Below, one piece after another: positions 1-10,518 of a DNA stretch of 64,000 bases (positions are counted from its first letter, which is position 1; the number at the start of each line of letters is the position of its first letter). Below the pieces are notes generated by a model. That model ran no database searches, was not told where the DNA came from, and saw only the letters and a program-made list of their open reading frames with translations. The stretch comes from Meconema thalassinum (taxonomy: Eukaryota; Arthropoda; Insecta; Orthoptera; Tettigoniidae), in NCBI GenBank assembly GCA_946902985.2, contig OX336388.2, positions 228,182,467 through 228,246,466 on the forward strand, written 5' to 3'. The position numbers were made by a program, and so were the translations under genes.

Positions 1-104
1 TGACGTGTGACACAAGTAAACAAGGAATTGTTCCCATCTCGACCGCCGGCAATCAATTCGTGAAAGGGTAATAATACAATTTGCCTGGGGCACAGGGCTA
101 AACA

Positions 105-268
105 ATATTAATCGTCTGCAGTCCTTGTACCCGAATCACAGATAACACACACTAATACAGTCATCACAATTAACACCGGTTATCAGACAGATTCTACACA
201 CACCCAAAGTACAGAGGGCTACATGACCGCGTTGTCGCAGCCCCTATTTTAAAGAACCAACCATCGCT
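105..268 (+). repeat. SINE-A, 3' part only
   Basis: This matches the distal part of the two complete SINE-A copies at 12474-12971 and 28216-28726, including the shared block around AACACCGGTTATCAGACAG and the closing GAACCAACCA. The tRNA-like head is missing, and bases 1-104 to its left resemble nothing else I recognise in the window. The copy is diverged near its end. SINEs have no coding role. Confidence 0.7.
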
Positions 269-298
269 GTGTAGTTACAGTAGAGATTTTAGTTGCAG

Positions 299-705
299 CT
301 ATTGTTTTTTTTGAGTGTTGGGACATGCGATGTCTGTCAGTAATGTCTCTCTGTGTTCTTTATTGATGACGATGATATCTGGATGGTTGTTATTGACGAC
401 AACATCTATCACAACTCCTCTGTCCTAGTAGAGCTTGTGTGTGGCATTTTCGAGTAATGTTGATGTTTCGTATTTCCAATAGGAGACGGAGCTTTCAAGA
501 AGTTTGTACTTCAATGCCAGATTCTGGTGGATAATGTTCGCAACTTGATAGTGTCGATGTTTGTAGTCAGTGTTGGCAAAGTGGGAACAACCTGATATAT
601 TGTATTGAATGGTCTCACTACATTTGCCACAGCGGCGACCCTTCTCACTCTCTGTTGTTGGATGGTACATTTCCGATAGCTTCGAGTAGCAATGACTTTG
701 ACATG
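299..705 (-). pseudogene. Non-LTR retrotransposon ORF, C-terminal fragment (copy 1)
   Basis: The minus strand reads a CxxC...H...C block (RRCGKCSETIQYNISGCSHF), then a KLY/DRG segment interrupted by a TAG at 425-427, then a stretch with NNHPDIIVINKE and TDIACP before a stop at 299. This order, a CCHC-like knuckle followed by PDI...DIA, resembles the end of non-LTR elements carrying a restriction-like (PD-D/E-XK) endonuclease, as in R2-type elements. That assignment comes from family knowledge. The reverse transcriptase is absent, so this is a 5'-truncated, dead copy. A related but separate fragment lies immediately upstream at 770-1448. Confidence 0.6.
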
Positions 706-715
706 AATAGCTACA

Positions 716-716
<1 letters not shown>

Positions 717-747
<31 letters not shown>
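717..747. repeat. (TTA)n microsatellite
   Basis: A perfect trinucleotide run sits between the two LINE fragments. It produces a poly-isoleucine reading frame on the minus strand that should not be taken as a gene. Confidence 0.95.
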
Positions 748-748
<1 letters not shown>

Positions 749-769
749 CAGATTGATAAATTACCCATT

Positions 770-1448
770 TTACAATGGCTTGGTACAATGACTGAAAATA
801 CGGGCTAATGTCAAGCACTTTCAGAGTTCATTCTTCATTTAAGAATCGTCGCACTGAATGGCAAGTGTCCAAGATCACCGACTTTTGGATCTGTCCCAGC
901 TTGTGCGCCTGTAGTTAGTCCACCAGTCTTGAAGGTACAATTTCAGTTGCAGACAGAATGAGAGGCCGGATGTACACCTGATTTAGCTTACACGTTTGTT
1001 TTACTTCAATGGCCAGTTCGGTGTATTTGTTGACCTTTTGGGCATAGGCTGTTTGAAGGTTGTGGTTGAGTGGTAGGCTACGGATATGTCGATTGTCACA
1101 GCTTCTTTCTTCTGTCGATCAAGGAAGAGAATACCATGTCATTGCGGGTTTCTCTGTCGCAGTATAATATATGGGTGCCATTGTCCGAGACATCTTATGG
1201 TTGGTACTTGTAATACGCAAGCGAGGATTGATCTAGTCCTGTAGTTTTAGCCGTCTCCATGTGCACGATCCTAGCAACGTTATTGTGGCACTCAGAGTAG
1301 TGTCGTGTGTCCAGGTTGGACATCCACCGAGAATGTGATCCAAGGTTTCACTCTGCTTGCCATATTTACGACACTTATCCTCAACTTCTGTCTGTTTTAT
1401 GATGAACCTCCTGTAATCCGGTGACTTCAGTGGCGTAGATAGTAACAT
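770..1448 (-). pseudogene. Non-LTR retrotransposon ORF, C-terminal fragment (copy 2)
   Basis: On the minus strand the fragment begins with YRRFIIKQ, then a knuckle-like KCRKYGKQSETLDHILGGCP, and later, in another frame, VLSDNGTHILYCDRET and DIS.AYHS. The same order of motifs (knuckle, YWDR-like, T-D-I) is seen in the neighbouring fragment at 299-705, so both come from the same type of element, although their sequences differ. At least two frame changes are needed to follow it, and the Cys-Lys-Cys has become Cys-Lys-Tyr. It is a dead remnant without a reverse-transcriptase domain. Confidence 0.55.
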
Positions 1449-1516
1449 GCTGAGTTTCTATGCCCAAGATCGCGGATTCAAAGCCGGCCGAAGTCATCGG
1501 AATTCTTAAGAGCGTT
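1419..1516 (+). repeat. SINE-A head (tRNA-like part)
   Basis: The sequence has the head of SINE-A: GTGGCGTAGATAGTAACATG (A-box region) and GCGGATTCAAAGCC (B-box region). Homology stops abruptly at about 1516, where a Helitron-like end begins. Confidence 0.65.
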
Positions 1517-1678
1517 ACATAAATAATGTGTAAACCTTCCCTAGCATGCACACAACAACTCACCCAAATTTCATCGCAATCGGATGAATGGTATATGAAC
1601 GCATAGGGGACATACATACATACATACATACAGACAGACTGAAAACTATCCCGTAACATTGATTTTATATATATAGAT
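1517..1678 (-). mobile_element. Helitron-like 5' end fragment
   Basis: Read on the minus strand it starts TCTATATATATAAAATCAAT and continues through CCGATTGCGATGAAATTTGG. This is the same start and the same first repeat unit as the long element at 28837-31177. Here only the first unit survives, with an expanded (GTAT)n tract. It abuts the SINE-A head with no visible tail. Confidence 0.55.
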
Positions 1679-1747
1679 GAGAATATGAGGCTTCTCGTAT
1701 GATAAACATGTAGAACGTTGGTAGGTATAAAACAATTAAAATAAAAA

Positions 1748-2071
1748 TCCACAGCCTGCTTCCAGTCGACCGACCGGGCCAGGGAATGGAATGAAGCCCC
1801 CATCTAGCGGCGAGGATATGAACTGTGCGGGCTGCCGAAGCCTGTCGCACTCCCCTGGGGCAATGATTAAATGAATGACAGATGATATGAAATGATAGTG
1901 GAGAATGTTGCTTGAATGAAATTGTGACAGGGAAAACCGGAGTACCCGGAGAAAAACCTGTCTGCCTCCGCTTTGACCAGCAGATATCTCACATGGAGTG
2001 ACCGGGATTTGAGCCACGGTCCCAGCGGTGAGAGGGCGGTGGGCTGCCGCCTAAGCCACGGAGGCTCGGAT
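1748..2071 (-). repeat. tRNA-headed SINE (other family)
   Basis: The minus strand opens with a tRNA-like head: GTGGCTTAGGCGGCAGCCC as an A-box-like stretch and GTGGCTCAAATCCCGGTCAC as a B-box-like stretch. A body with CCGGGTACTCCGG and a GTCGGTCGACTGGAAG region follows. Polymerase III boxes in this order suggest a SINE. I saw no second full copy in the window. Confidence 0.5.
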
Positions 2072-3394
2072 AAAACAATAATTTATTGGCAAATTTAGTG
2101 AAATCAACATACTCGTATTTTCTTTGTCCGCTGAAATCTACCTCTGCCTTCCTTAATGCAGAGAGGGATTTCTTAAGATGGTTTGGGGGCAGAAAGTACA
2201 TTTCCCCCTTAAGTCAGCGCCCATGGGCACTAGGAATGTACTGCTCGCCAGAAATGAGCAGTCGATACAAACAGTGACCTGATCCAGTGCATGTCTATTA
2301 AGTCAGTGCGTGTCTGACAGATATAACTCATCTCGATCCAATATAACTTATTCCATTTGTATCGAACTTGATGACATATGGAAAGGTAGCCAAGCAACCC
2401 CTCATTTAGAAACTGATATTGCAAGCTGGCACGACATGCTCTGTCTCTCTCGCTCAGTAGGCTACATGTTGTTTGTGTTAATGTGGGAAGCAATATTGCT
2501 GCCTTGCCTGAAACATTAGCTCAACATTTCACACAACTTTCCTCCATCACACTCTCCTTAAGCCAGCTGATCCAAACTTTTCAATCACCTGTCTCGTCTA
2601 ACACTGACCTCACCCTTGATTGTACATACTGTAGCTCCATGGGCGGCCACAGGACTTTTTCCAAGAGAAGTAGGGGGGGGGGGGGGGGGGGGGCAAGTAT
2701 TATTTTTCATTTAATTCGTTCAGAGTTTTTCTCCATAGAAGTTCACTTTTATTTGTGAATCATCGTCATAATGTTCATTTCTTACTCCTTTATAGGATAT
2801 ATGTTAACCACCTGCTATAAGAAGAGTTTGTAGACTATTATCAAAGGTGCTAACAGTTGAAACTTTCAGCCTAATTACAACAAAATTTCTTGTAGATGTA
2901 ATATTTCTGATAAGCGAATATTATATCTGTCGAGTTTTATGGCGCTGGATAAAATTTCAACTAGTAAATATAATCAAAAATATTAAAATTAAACAATAAT
3001 ATAAAACATAAATATACAAATTTAAATAAAACACACTAAAATACATTAAAATTAAATTAAGATCATAAAATTATAAAATTAAAAATTATAAATAAATAGA
3101 TAATTTTTATATTTATTTAAACAAATAAATAATTAAAATCAAAATTAGAGCTGAAATAAAAATTAAAATAAATAAAATTAAAGTAAAATTTTGAAAAAAT
3201 AGTCTACCCTATAAAGGGATAAAAACAGATAAAAAGTAGTTGTATCACCTTGTATCTACATAAATAAAAATCAAGCAGTTCATTAAAATGGTAATGTTAA
3301 TCCAGTTCGCTGATTTTCTAAATAACTGGAGTTATTTTCAAATGTTATCCCAAATTACTAAGTTAAATAAAACTATGGAATTATCCCTAAATCT
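2072..3394. other. No gene seen; G-run and AT-rich tract
   Basis: No recognisable coding sequence. It holds a 21-base G run (2673-2693) and a strongly AT-rich, low-complexity stretch (about 2930-3200). The short reading frames here have no recognisable motifs. Confidence 0.6.
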
Positions 3395-3494
3395 AAATCA
3401 GTTAACTATCAGTAACTTCAAGGTATGAAATAAAGTGGTGTAACAATGAACAATCGAAGTATTCTCGGGATTCCCTTGATCCCCCCCCCCCCCC
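3395..3494 (-). repeat. Short dispersed repeat beside a C-run
   Basis: About 90 bp here are the reverse complement of 9628-9716 (shared GAATATTTCGATTGTT and GAAGTTACTGATAG). Both copies have a G/C homopolymer on the same side. The C run here is at 3481-3494. Confidence 0.6.
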
Positions 3495-3550
3495 TTCCAT
3501 CTGGACGCATATGCGTAGATCACCACATTTCAAGTTCATTTTAGGGAGAT

Positions 3551-3950
3551 ACAATAATAATAATCTTCTTCTTCTTCTCGCGGATGGGGCACTTAGGGCC
3601 ACGCGGAATCAACGTACAGTATGTTGAGCCTTCCTCCTCGCCCAGTAGCTCTTCATATGCATGGATTGTTGTAGTTTCTGTTCCTCCGACCATGCACGTC
3701 GTGTTGGTTTCCTCTGATCTTCCTCAAATCCCCTTGTGTGAACAATATTCCTGATAGCATTTCTATTCATCAGATCTGCTGATCCCATCTCCACTAGGTC
3801 CCTCTCCACCTGTTTGTACCACTTTGGTCTTGTACGTTTGTTCTGCAGAAATTCGTGGATTCGGTAAGAAAGTCTCGTATGATTCATTCTTTTTAAATGG
3901 CCCAACAATTGAATTCGTCTCATTCTCATGGAATCGGTAAGTTTAGAAAT
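3551..3950 (-). pseudogene. LINE ORF2 C-terminus with (GAA)n tail
   Basis: The minus strand encodes a 106-residue frame (3609-3929): MRMRRIQLLGHLKRMNHTR, then KRTRPKWYKQVERDLVEMG, then RRAWSEEQKLQQSMHMK. The order 'RRLxFxGHxxRM ... W..E...D ... WTEEQ...S..MK.YW' is the standard tail of the arthropod endonuclease/reverse-transcriptase LINE seen more completely at 54928-57500. A GAAGAAGAAGAAG tail follows the stop on the minus strand, as in other LINE ends here. It is 5' truncated and inactive. Confidence 0.75.
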
Positions 3951-4047
3951 TTTCCTATATATTTCAGAGTTGGGTTTGGGATAGTGTACGCCATTTTTTT
4001 ATTCTGGGCCCTAAGATCTTTCGCATAGTTTTCCTTTTCTTAATCTT

Positions 4048-4056
4048 AATAATAAC

Positions 4057-4108
<52 letters not shown>
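4048..4108. repeat. (AAT)n microsatellite, tail of SINE-B
   Basis: A near-perfect trinucleotide run directly abuts the 3' end of the minus-strand SINE-B copy. Other SINE-B copies (8330, 16600, 36311) also end in ATT/AAT repeats, so this is the SINE tail that has grown. Confidence 0.85.
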
Positions 4109-4469
4109 TCGTATGGCCTCGGGTGCCGGTTGCAAGCTTTGTTATTTGACACCCAGAGGGTAGCTTGCATGTCGAATTTCGTTGTTCCTTGACTATGAAG
4201 GTCAAGGAGGTTAGATATCTAAGCTCCTTGAACACTATAGCGCTTTCTAGTAGAGAAATGAGGAACTTTGTGTTAGCGGAAACTCCCGAGATTAATTTTG
4301 CCATTATGAACACGGCCTGCTGAATTCAAATGGGTTCTTTCTAATGCCAACATCGTATGACATGCGTGTTGTATTTTTGCCGCCTTTCAAAAATCACTTA
4401 CCGTGGCCAGGAGCGAACCTGCAACCTTGGGGTTAGTAGACCGACACGCTATCCACTCACCCACCGTGG
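4109..4469 (-). repeat. SINE-B, near full length
   Basis: The minus strand begins CCACGGTGGGTGAGTGGATA, followed by TTGCAGGTTCGCTCCTGG (B-box-like), a body with GAAAGCGCTATAGTG and GGAGCTTAGATATCTAACC, and the end GAGGCCATACGAT(ATT)n. The same layout occurs at 16608-16975 and 35942-36311, with a truncated copy at 8205. Length is about 360 bp plus tail. Confidence 0.75.
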
Positions 4470-4472
4470 TTA

Positions 4473-4690
4473 TTGGTTTTACTTCCCTTTTAACTACTGT
4501 GGCTTTTAGAGACACCGGATGACAGAATTTTGCCCCGAAGGGGATCTTTAACGTGCCAGTAAATCTACTGACAAGGCTCCCTCGCATTTGCGCACCCTCA
4601 AATGCCATCTGACTGCGCCAGGATACGAACCTGCAACCTAGGGTCCAGCAAGCGAGGTCGTTACCGCTGAGCCACGCAGCCAGTCCCAAG
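4473..4690 (-). repeat. tRNA-headed SINE (third family), abutting SINE-B
   Basis: The minus strand starts GGCTGCGTGGCTCAGCGGTA and continues to GTTGCAGGTTCGTATCCTGG, which resemble RNA polymerase III A and B boxes. Its right-hand neighbour SINE-B begins within a few bases of its end, so two SINE heads are stacked in the same orientation. Confidence 0.55.
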
Positions 4691-4741
4691 TTCTTTTTAT
4701 GGAGATACAATAATAATAGTAATAATAATAATAATAACTTT

Positions 4742-5192
4742 CAGGTTTTTTTTTTTCGTAACAAGAAAACCAAGGAGACGTGTTCCACTGAAGTCGAAAC
4801 TCCAAGAACATCATGAATTTCAAGAAAAGCCAAAACTAACAAGTAGTTCCAGAGCCTCTGCCCAGGCAACATCTTCAGGTCTCCAGCGTATATTCGTTTC
4901 TGAATTGCACAACAACAACTGAGAATAACGCTGTATGCCAACAAGTGGCAAAAGAAGAAAGAATAAAACATTGCATTGTTGACGATAGCGATGGCGCGCG
5001 GGAAACAGCATCATGTCAAAGAATCGCTATTGTTAAGTGAAACAGTGACATGAAGAATGGTAATGCATCCAGGAAACCAATTAACCTTACTATAACTAAG
5101 TTACTGTACTAGCCCTAGAGCGTTCATATTTATCATTGGAATGGAAGTAATGTTGAATGTTACAAGTGATCGTCTCTTTCCCCCGGTCAGTG
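4742..5192 (-). mobile_element. Tc1-like long-TIR element, truncated copy
   Basis: The right end CGGTCAGTG followed by TA (5193-5194), with the 200 bp leading to it, matches 54136-54350 (inverted) and 58900-59086. The minus strand keeps a scrap of a Tc1-type transposase start, RWRPEDVAWAEAL, comparable with 'LRPEDVARAVALIENG' in the other copies. The left end is lost. It is non-autonomous. Confidence 0.6.
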
Positions 5193-5194
5193 TA

Positions 5195-5606
5195 GATTAA
5201 TCATCGGCTTGAATCTTAAATTTTAGGAAAAGTAAGCTCTTTAGTTTAACACGGAATACTTGTTCCATTACGTCTTCTTCCCAGTGTGGCTAACTTTGCT
5301 TACCTATCATCGATATCCTGCAGGTACGGGGTGCGTGTCATGGCACTGATTATCAACATAGTGCGCGTGTGTGTATATGCGTATGGCAAGAGAGGGGGAC
5401 TAGAGACCTTTACAGGAGGTTAAAATCATCCATCAGAAGACGTGGTGGCAGAGAATGGCTTACTAAACATACAACAATCGATACACACACAGCCCACGCT
5501 GTTATACGAACACGTAATCTTCATGCACGGAAACATGTTATTTACTTGGGAGTTCCCTCTCTCCCCTGCCTCTGTAGGAAAGTCAGGTAACATATCTTCT
5601 TCTCAG
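5195..5606. other. No gene recognised
   Basis: A 73-codon plus-strand frame (5369-5590) carries no recognisable motif and lies in unique-looking sequence. I see nothing else. Confidence 0.4.
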
Positions 5607-5776
5607 GGGCGTATATAAAATTTGTATTCAGGGGGGGGGGGCGACTATCCTAGAAAATTGTGAGTATTCTCAGGGGATTGTTATCGCAAAATACCCAGTA
5701 ATATCAACCAATATCTTAGAGCATATAACTTTGTATAATTATTTTAGATAAGAGTTAAGACTTAGTGGCAATACAA

Positions 5777-6571
5777 AACAAGTAGTTCCGTGAAGAACTA
5801 TACAGCCTATTTTCATATATCCTTCTCATGTTAATTACCTCTATCAACATACAAAATTTTAGTTTGATTGATGTAATAGATTCGTATATTGAGAACCGAC
5901 TAAATATTTCGGATGGTCGCCATGTTGGATTGTTATATGTATAGGCCGTAGAGTCATGTACCATTGAAGGAAAATTATTGCGTTGGTTCATTATGTAAAC
6001 TTTCACTTCGATCGCATGATTACGACACTTAATTTTAAAATTAGCACAGCCGCCATCTTTAGGTTATGTAAACAATTGAACGAAGTTAGATGTCGGTGAA
6101 TTACAATGTGTATAAACACATACTGTACCGAGTTTCATTGTGTTTGGTTGGTTAAATCGCAAGAAACGTCTATTTAAATGTCGCGAATTCGCTTGGCCGC
6201 CATGTTGGTTTTGTAGTTAACAGGTTTTCAAAAACTTATAGATGACATTCTAGTAGTTCCCTTTATCACCGTACAAAATTCCAGGGTGATATCGGTAATA
6301 GTTTCGGAGATATTGAATGCTGGTGAAATATTTCGCACAGCCGCCATGTTGGATTGGTGAGACGTAACAAAATTTGAAATGCACGGTTGGGGTCGTTCGG
6401 AAGAGTGCTATGAACCTACCCAGTTTCATTGAAATCGCTCTTGCCGTTTAGATTTTATTAAGGGGACACACACACACACACACACACGAATCACACACTC
6501 ACACACAGACAGACACACGGACAAAAGGTGATCTCATTAGCCTATTTTTTTCATAAATGAAAATAGGCTAA
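5777..6571 (-). mobile_element. Modular Helentron-like repeat, family B, short copy
   Basis: On the minus strand it begins TAGCCTATTTTCAT and ends GTATAGTTCTTCACGGAACT then ACTTGTT. It has subterminal inverted GCCTATTTTC and a 3' hairpin (AGTTC/GAACT). Inside are repeated modules containing CAACATGGCGGC-like motifs and 'GAAACTCGGTA' motifs. The full-length relative is 37939-39432. A (CA)n tract at 6465-6487 sits near one end, the position occupied by a GTCT or GTGT tract in relatives. Confidence 0.65.
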
Positions 6572-6724
6572 GAAAAGGTGTTAAGTACAACACAACATAC
6601 AAATGAAATTTTATACTTAATGAATTTTCTATGGAGTATGAATCAAAAATCTATATATTTGTCAATTTATTAAGCAGAAAGTAAAACAGTTTTTTTTAAC
6701 TAATTGATAATTTATTTCTCAAAA

Positions 6725-6885
6725 GTACCATAGTGTGGAATTCTCAGTTTTGCCTCACAAGGCCGAGTGTACCACGTTCCAACCCTCAGACCAGAATAAA
6801 ATGTCTTGGCAGAGCTAGGAATTGAATTCGGACCTCCAGGGCGGTAGTCAAGAACGATAGACGCTACACCACGAGGTAGTTTAAT
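6725..6885 (-). repeat. tRNA-like SINE fragment
   Basis: The minus strand has CTCGTGGTGTAGCGTCTATCG (A-box-like) and, 30 bp on, CCGAATTCAATTCCTAGC (B-box-like), followed by a short unique body. It resembles the head of a SINE rather than a functional tRNA because no cloverleaf is complete. Confidence 0.4.
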
Positions 6886-7221
6886 TTCAATCTTAATATT
6901 GTTTATAACTTAGCCAATAAGTTAAGATTAGGAAACAACCACATTATTTTTTAATGCTTTTACCAAAGCAACACATTCATAATTCTTATTGGCTCTTTTC
7001 GGGTGAGGAGGGGGGGGGGGAGTAGAAGGAGGGGGTGCTGGAGTCCCCCAACGCTCTCCCGTTATATACGCCCATGCTTCCTCTACAACTCACCCCTGTA
7101 TTTAGAATTGTGAAACCATTACTGACTACTGATTAAAGGTGGCCATATACACAAGACTTCTTCCTTGCAATCAACAATGGCCTATACAGCAATACTGTAT
7201 CATTTCTTCTTTTGTTTCATC

Positions 7222-7555
7222 TCTACCTAGTATAAAAGACCCCGATTCTTGGATGTCACGGGTAATCTCAAGAACCACTGGATGGATTTCGATGCGGGTT
7301 TCACCATTCTGTAAAGGATTTCTCGAGGACGTTTTCTGTAGAAAAACAATCATTTATGAAGCCGAGCAGGAACGATTTCAGCGAATCGAGTCAAAGAAAA
7401 CCTACCACCCGTGAGCCTTTTAAGCTTACGCTCGGTAAACCGTTCAAAATATCTGTATAATATGAGTGTAAGAATTATTGTTCATCTTGAAACGTTCCAC
7501 ACAAAAACAATCCGTGACAGCATATCTTAAATACATCGCCCACTATAGGTGTTTT
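7222..7555 (+). repeat. Helitron-like repeat C, copy 1
   Basis: The start CTAGTATAAAAGACCCCGAT and the block ATTTCTCGAGGAC are shared with copies at 8718-9008 (minus), 10519-10850 and 60864-61170. The family has no protein. Its start (TAGTATAAAA...CCCCGATTCTTGG) and the 'ATGGATTTnGATG' motif resemble non-autonomous Helitron-like repeats of insects; that assignment is inference. Confidence 0.55.
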
Positions 7556-8204
7556 TCGTTTTTATTTATTCGAACAATCCCCATTCATAGGAAATTGAAA
7601 TTACTATTTTCGGAGCGAGTTTTCTAGCTAGCAAGCGAGCCTATCACCTTAGCGTCGGCCTGCATCAAACTGTCGACTTAAGTCTAATACGAGGGAAAAG
7701 TAATAGTGTTCAGTATCGTTTGTAGGAAATCCTTGCAGTGTATTAGTACCATCCGGGATGCAGGCAGAGAAATATCGACCTTCCTGACAACACGCGTTAG
7801 TTGGGCTGCATAAAACTATATTATTAGTGGCAGCTGATCTACCTGGTATATGATGACACAGTAGACCTATATTATAACACTAGCAACCCGCCTCGGCTTC
7901 GCCTGAACCGAAGCATGATTTATATAATTTATGGAGGATTCAGAATTCATAGCAGAATTCTCTTCATAGTACCACAAACCATGAACACTTCTTCCCTGTG
8001 TCATAGGAACTTTTGGGATGTCTCCCTTGGTCTTTCTTTCTCTCTCTTGTGACAATAGAGAAATTAGTTGTTGCTTAGTTTCAGTGTTACATGATAATCG
8101 TGTTTATTTTCGATTTCAATGAACTACGACCTAAATCCTTTTTCCGTCTCGACATGAAGGGTTAAAATCACTGACTGGTCTACTCTACTAAATATATTAA
8201 CATA
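7556..8204. other. No gene recognised; possible repeat start
   Basis: Unassigned. At 7884-7905 the sequence AACCCGCCTCGGCTTCGCC resembles the opening of dispersed insect repeats, but no partner copy is present in the window. Confidence 0.35.
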
Positions 8205-8370
8205 GATTCAAGGACCTTAGATATCTAACCTCTTTGACTTTCATAGTCCTTCAAGGAACAACGAAAATCGACATGCAAGCTACCCTTTGGTTGACAAATA
8301 ACAAAGCTTGAACCCGGCATCCGAGGCCATACGATATTATTATTACTATTATTATTGTTATCATAGAGAT
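8205..8370 (+). repeat. SINE-B, 3' part
   Basis: Matches the last 130 bp of SINE-B (CTTAGATATCTAACCTCTTT through GAGGCCATACGATATT) with an ATT-rich tail. The tRNA-like head is missing. Confidence 0.7.
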
Positions 8371-8717
8371 AGCATGTGCAACGAATTCTTGTCAGACGTA
8401 ATTTAAGAATGGCGAGGTGCATGAAACACAAATCTCCCTTCCGTCCAATCTTTACTTGACTGTGTATTTTGCGGAACGAAAAGTTCACAGGCGAAATGAA
8501 GAAAAGCCGAGTTGCACTTCCAGGGAAACTCCAAAACATCCACTCTTCTCTGAAGTCTTGACTCGACACGACTTGACAGTGTCTGGGGGTGATAGGCCCG
8601 CTCGCTACCCAGATTGCTCGTAAACTGTCTCGAAGATAGCCATTGAATGGAGATTGTTGGAAGAAATTAAAACGTGAAAACACTTATAGACGATGTATTG
8701 AAGATAGAGATATGCTG

Positions 8718-9008
8718 TCACGGATTTTTGTAGAACTTTTCATGCTGACCAATTCTTACACTCATAGTATATAGATACTTTTAACGGTTTGCCCAGCATA
8801 CAGCGCACGGATGTCAGGTTTTTCTTTTCGACTTTTTCACTGAAATCGTTACTGCTCGACTTCCTTTGGTCATAAATACATAATTTTCTACAGAAACCTT
8901 CCTCGAGATATCCTTTACGGAATGGTGAAAACCACATCAAAATCCTTCCAATGGTTCTTGAGATTACCCGTAACATCCAAGAATCGGGGACGTTGTTTTA
9001 TACTAAGT
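8718..9008 (-). repeat. Helitron-like repeat C, copy 2
   Basis: Inverted copy of repeat C. It ends on the plus strand with ACGTTGTTTTATACTAAGTAG, the reverse of the family start. It shares the CCTCGAGATATCC and GGTGAAAACCACATC blocks. Confidence 0.6.
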
Positions 9009-9627
9009 AGACATGCACACTAGTTTTCACTATGATTTAGATTATTTGACTCTTGTGAAATCCAAATCAGGTGTTAAACTGTCACTGAAGCACTCCTCAC
9101 ATATCACAAGCTACGACCTAATGAAGAACATCTGCTGTTCCAAAGACGTCCACAGATGCAAACACCACAAGAATATTTACTTGTTACGTGTTCCCATGCC
9201 ATTCAAGAAGAAATCGATCCCACGGTCATTTCGGTGAAAGGTCACTTCTAAGCCAGTAGGCCATCTGGTCTTCATTGAGTCGCGCCCTGATAAGCCATAA
9301 ATAATTCAATATAACACGAGACAAGTTACGCACTCAAACTGGTTGGCTGTAAACCGATCCCACAGTAGAAACCGATCATCCAACCCGGATTTAAATATTT
9401 GCACACTGAGACATTGGGCGCCAATGAACTTAAGAGCACAAGATCAGCATTCCACTGTAAAACAAGATATATTATACTCTTGTCAAGAACGGTGAGTGTT
9501 CATCCACAATAATAATGAGGTCTACGACAAATAGTTTGGATCGGCGCACGCAGAGAGAGGGGGTGGGGTGGGGGGAGGCGGGGGGCGGGGGGGATTGGGG
9601 TGCATGGGGGAGCCGGTCCCAACCCCC
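9009..9627. other. No gene seen; G-rich tract at the right end
   Basis: Nothing recognisable is coded here. Positions 9555-9600 are a very G-rich run directly before the short repeat at 9628-9716. Confidence 0.5.
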
Positions 9628-9716
9628 CTTAGAATTACGAGAATATTTCGATTGTTTATTGTCACACCAGTTTATTTCAAAAATTGAAGTTACTGATAGC
9701 TAACTGATTTAGATGT
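9628..9716 (+). repeat. Short dispersed repeat beside a G-run
   Basis: Direct counterpart, in the opposite orientation, of 3395-3494, likewise preceded by a G-rich tract. Confidence 0.6.
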
Positions 9717-9722
9717 ATTTAA

Positions 9723-10475
9723 GGACACCACGTACTCTTACACGATGAAAAAGTCTATTTTTGTGGGATCACATTACTAAGTATTTTCTGGGTTTATGCT
9801 AAAGGTACGATTCTTGTCACATATAAGAAGCGGTATATTCTGAGCTGTTTTTGATCATGTAGTGCGACTTTGCTTTTACAGGATGTGGGAAATGAATACA
9901 AATTTGGACAGATACATTTTCAAAAAAAAATGTTGTATAAGTTGCTTTAGATACACATTTCTCAGTTGTTTTTCAATCAAATATTCTCAAATTGTGTTCA
10001 CATACTTGGAATGGATCATTGCAGATGAGTAACCACTTTGTTTTGTTATTATTGGTACAGAATGCAAGGGAAAAAATCCGAACTCTTTCTATTTAAATTT
10101 ATTCAAAAAAATGTATCAATTTTTCTCTTCCCAATCCATGCCTACTATGTTTTGGAAGTGAAAATAGGTTAACATTCAAGTACTCCATTAGGACAGTTAA
10201 TGTAAAAAAAATTAGCCCTCTATCTTAAATGGTTTCCTAGTTATTTGTACCTAAACATGAAACATGAGTATTAACGGAAAACAGCTAGCAAACTTAAAAG
10301 TGTATTATTCAGAGCATGGGACGCTAATTTTAAAAAACGAATTTAAGGTAGTTGTAGACATTAAAACCCCAACAAACTACTGTATATATATTTGGATTCA
10401 GAAAGGAATGAAGAAGTTTATGGTGCTAAAATCAAAAAATCTATTTTTTTCATCATGCAAGAGTACGTGGTGTCC
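9723..10475. mobile_element. MITE with TTAA target duplication (piggyBac-like)
   Basis: A 753-bp element is bounded by TTAA on both sides (9719-9722 and 10476-10479). Its ends are inverted: GGACACCACGTACTCTTACA at the left against GGACACCACGTACTCTTGCA read inward from the right. The inverted similarity continues for about 33 bp with few mismatches (GATGAAAAA). No transposase is present. TTAA duplication is typical of piggyBac-type transposition, but the GGACACC terminus is not the usual CCY start, so the superfamily is inferred. Confidence 0.7.
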
Positions 10476-10518
10476 TTAAGTAGCTACCAGAAACTGAAAC
10501 TAACGTGCACCTCTAACG

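Larger units (their letters stand above)
5607..7075. mobile_element. Repeat bounded by inverted GGGCGTATATA ends and G-runs
   Basis: The left end reads GGGGCGTATATAAAATTTG and is followed by a G run (5630-5641). The right end is inverted, TTATATACGCCC, preceded by G-rich sequence (7010-7040). This could be a DNA transposon or MITE into which the modular repeat 5777-6571 has inserted. The inverted match is short (about 12 bp), so the boundaries are tentative. Confidence 0.35.

Noticed and set aside
8225..8683. 152-codon minus-strand frame
   Set aside because: It runs through a SINE-B tail and its (ATT)n microsatellite (poly-Asn); no motif.
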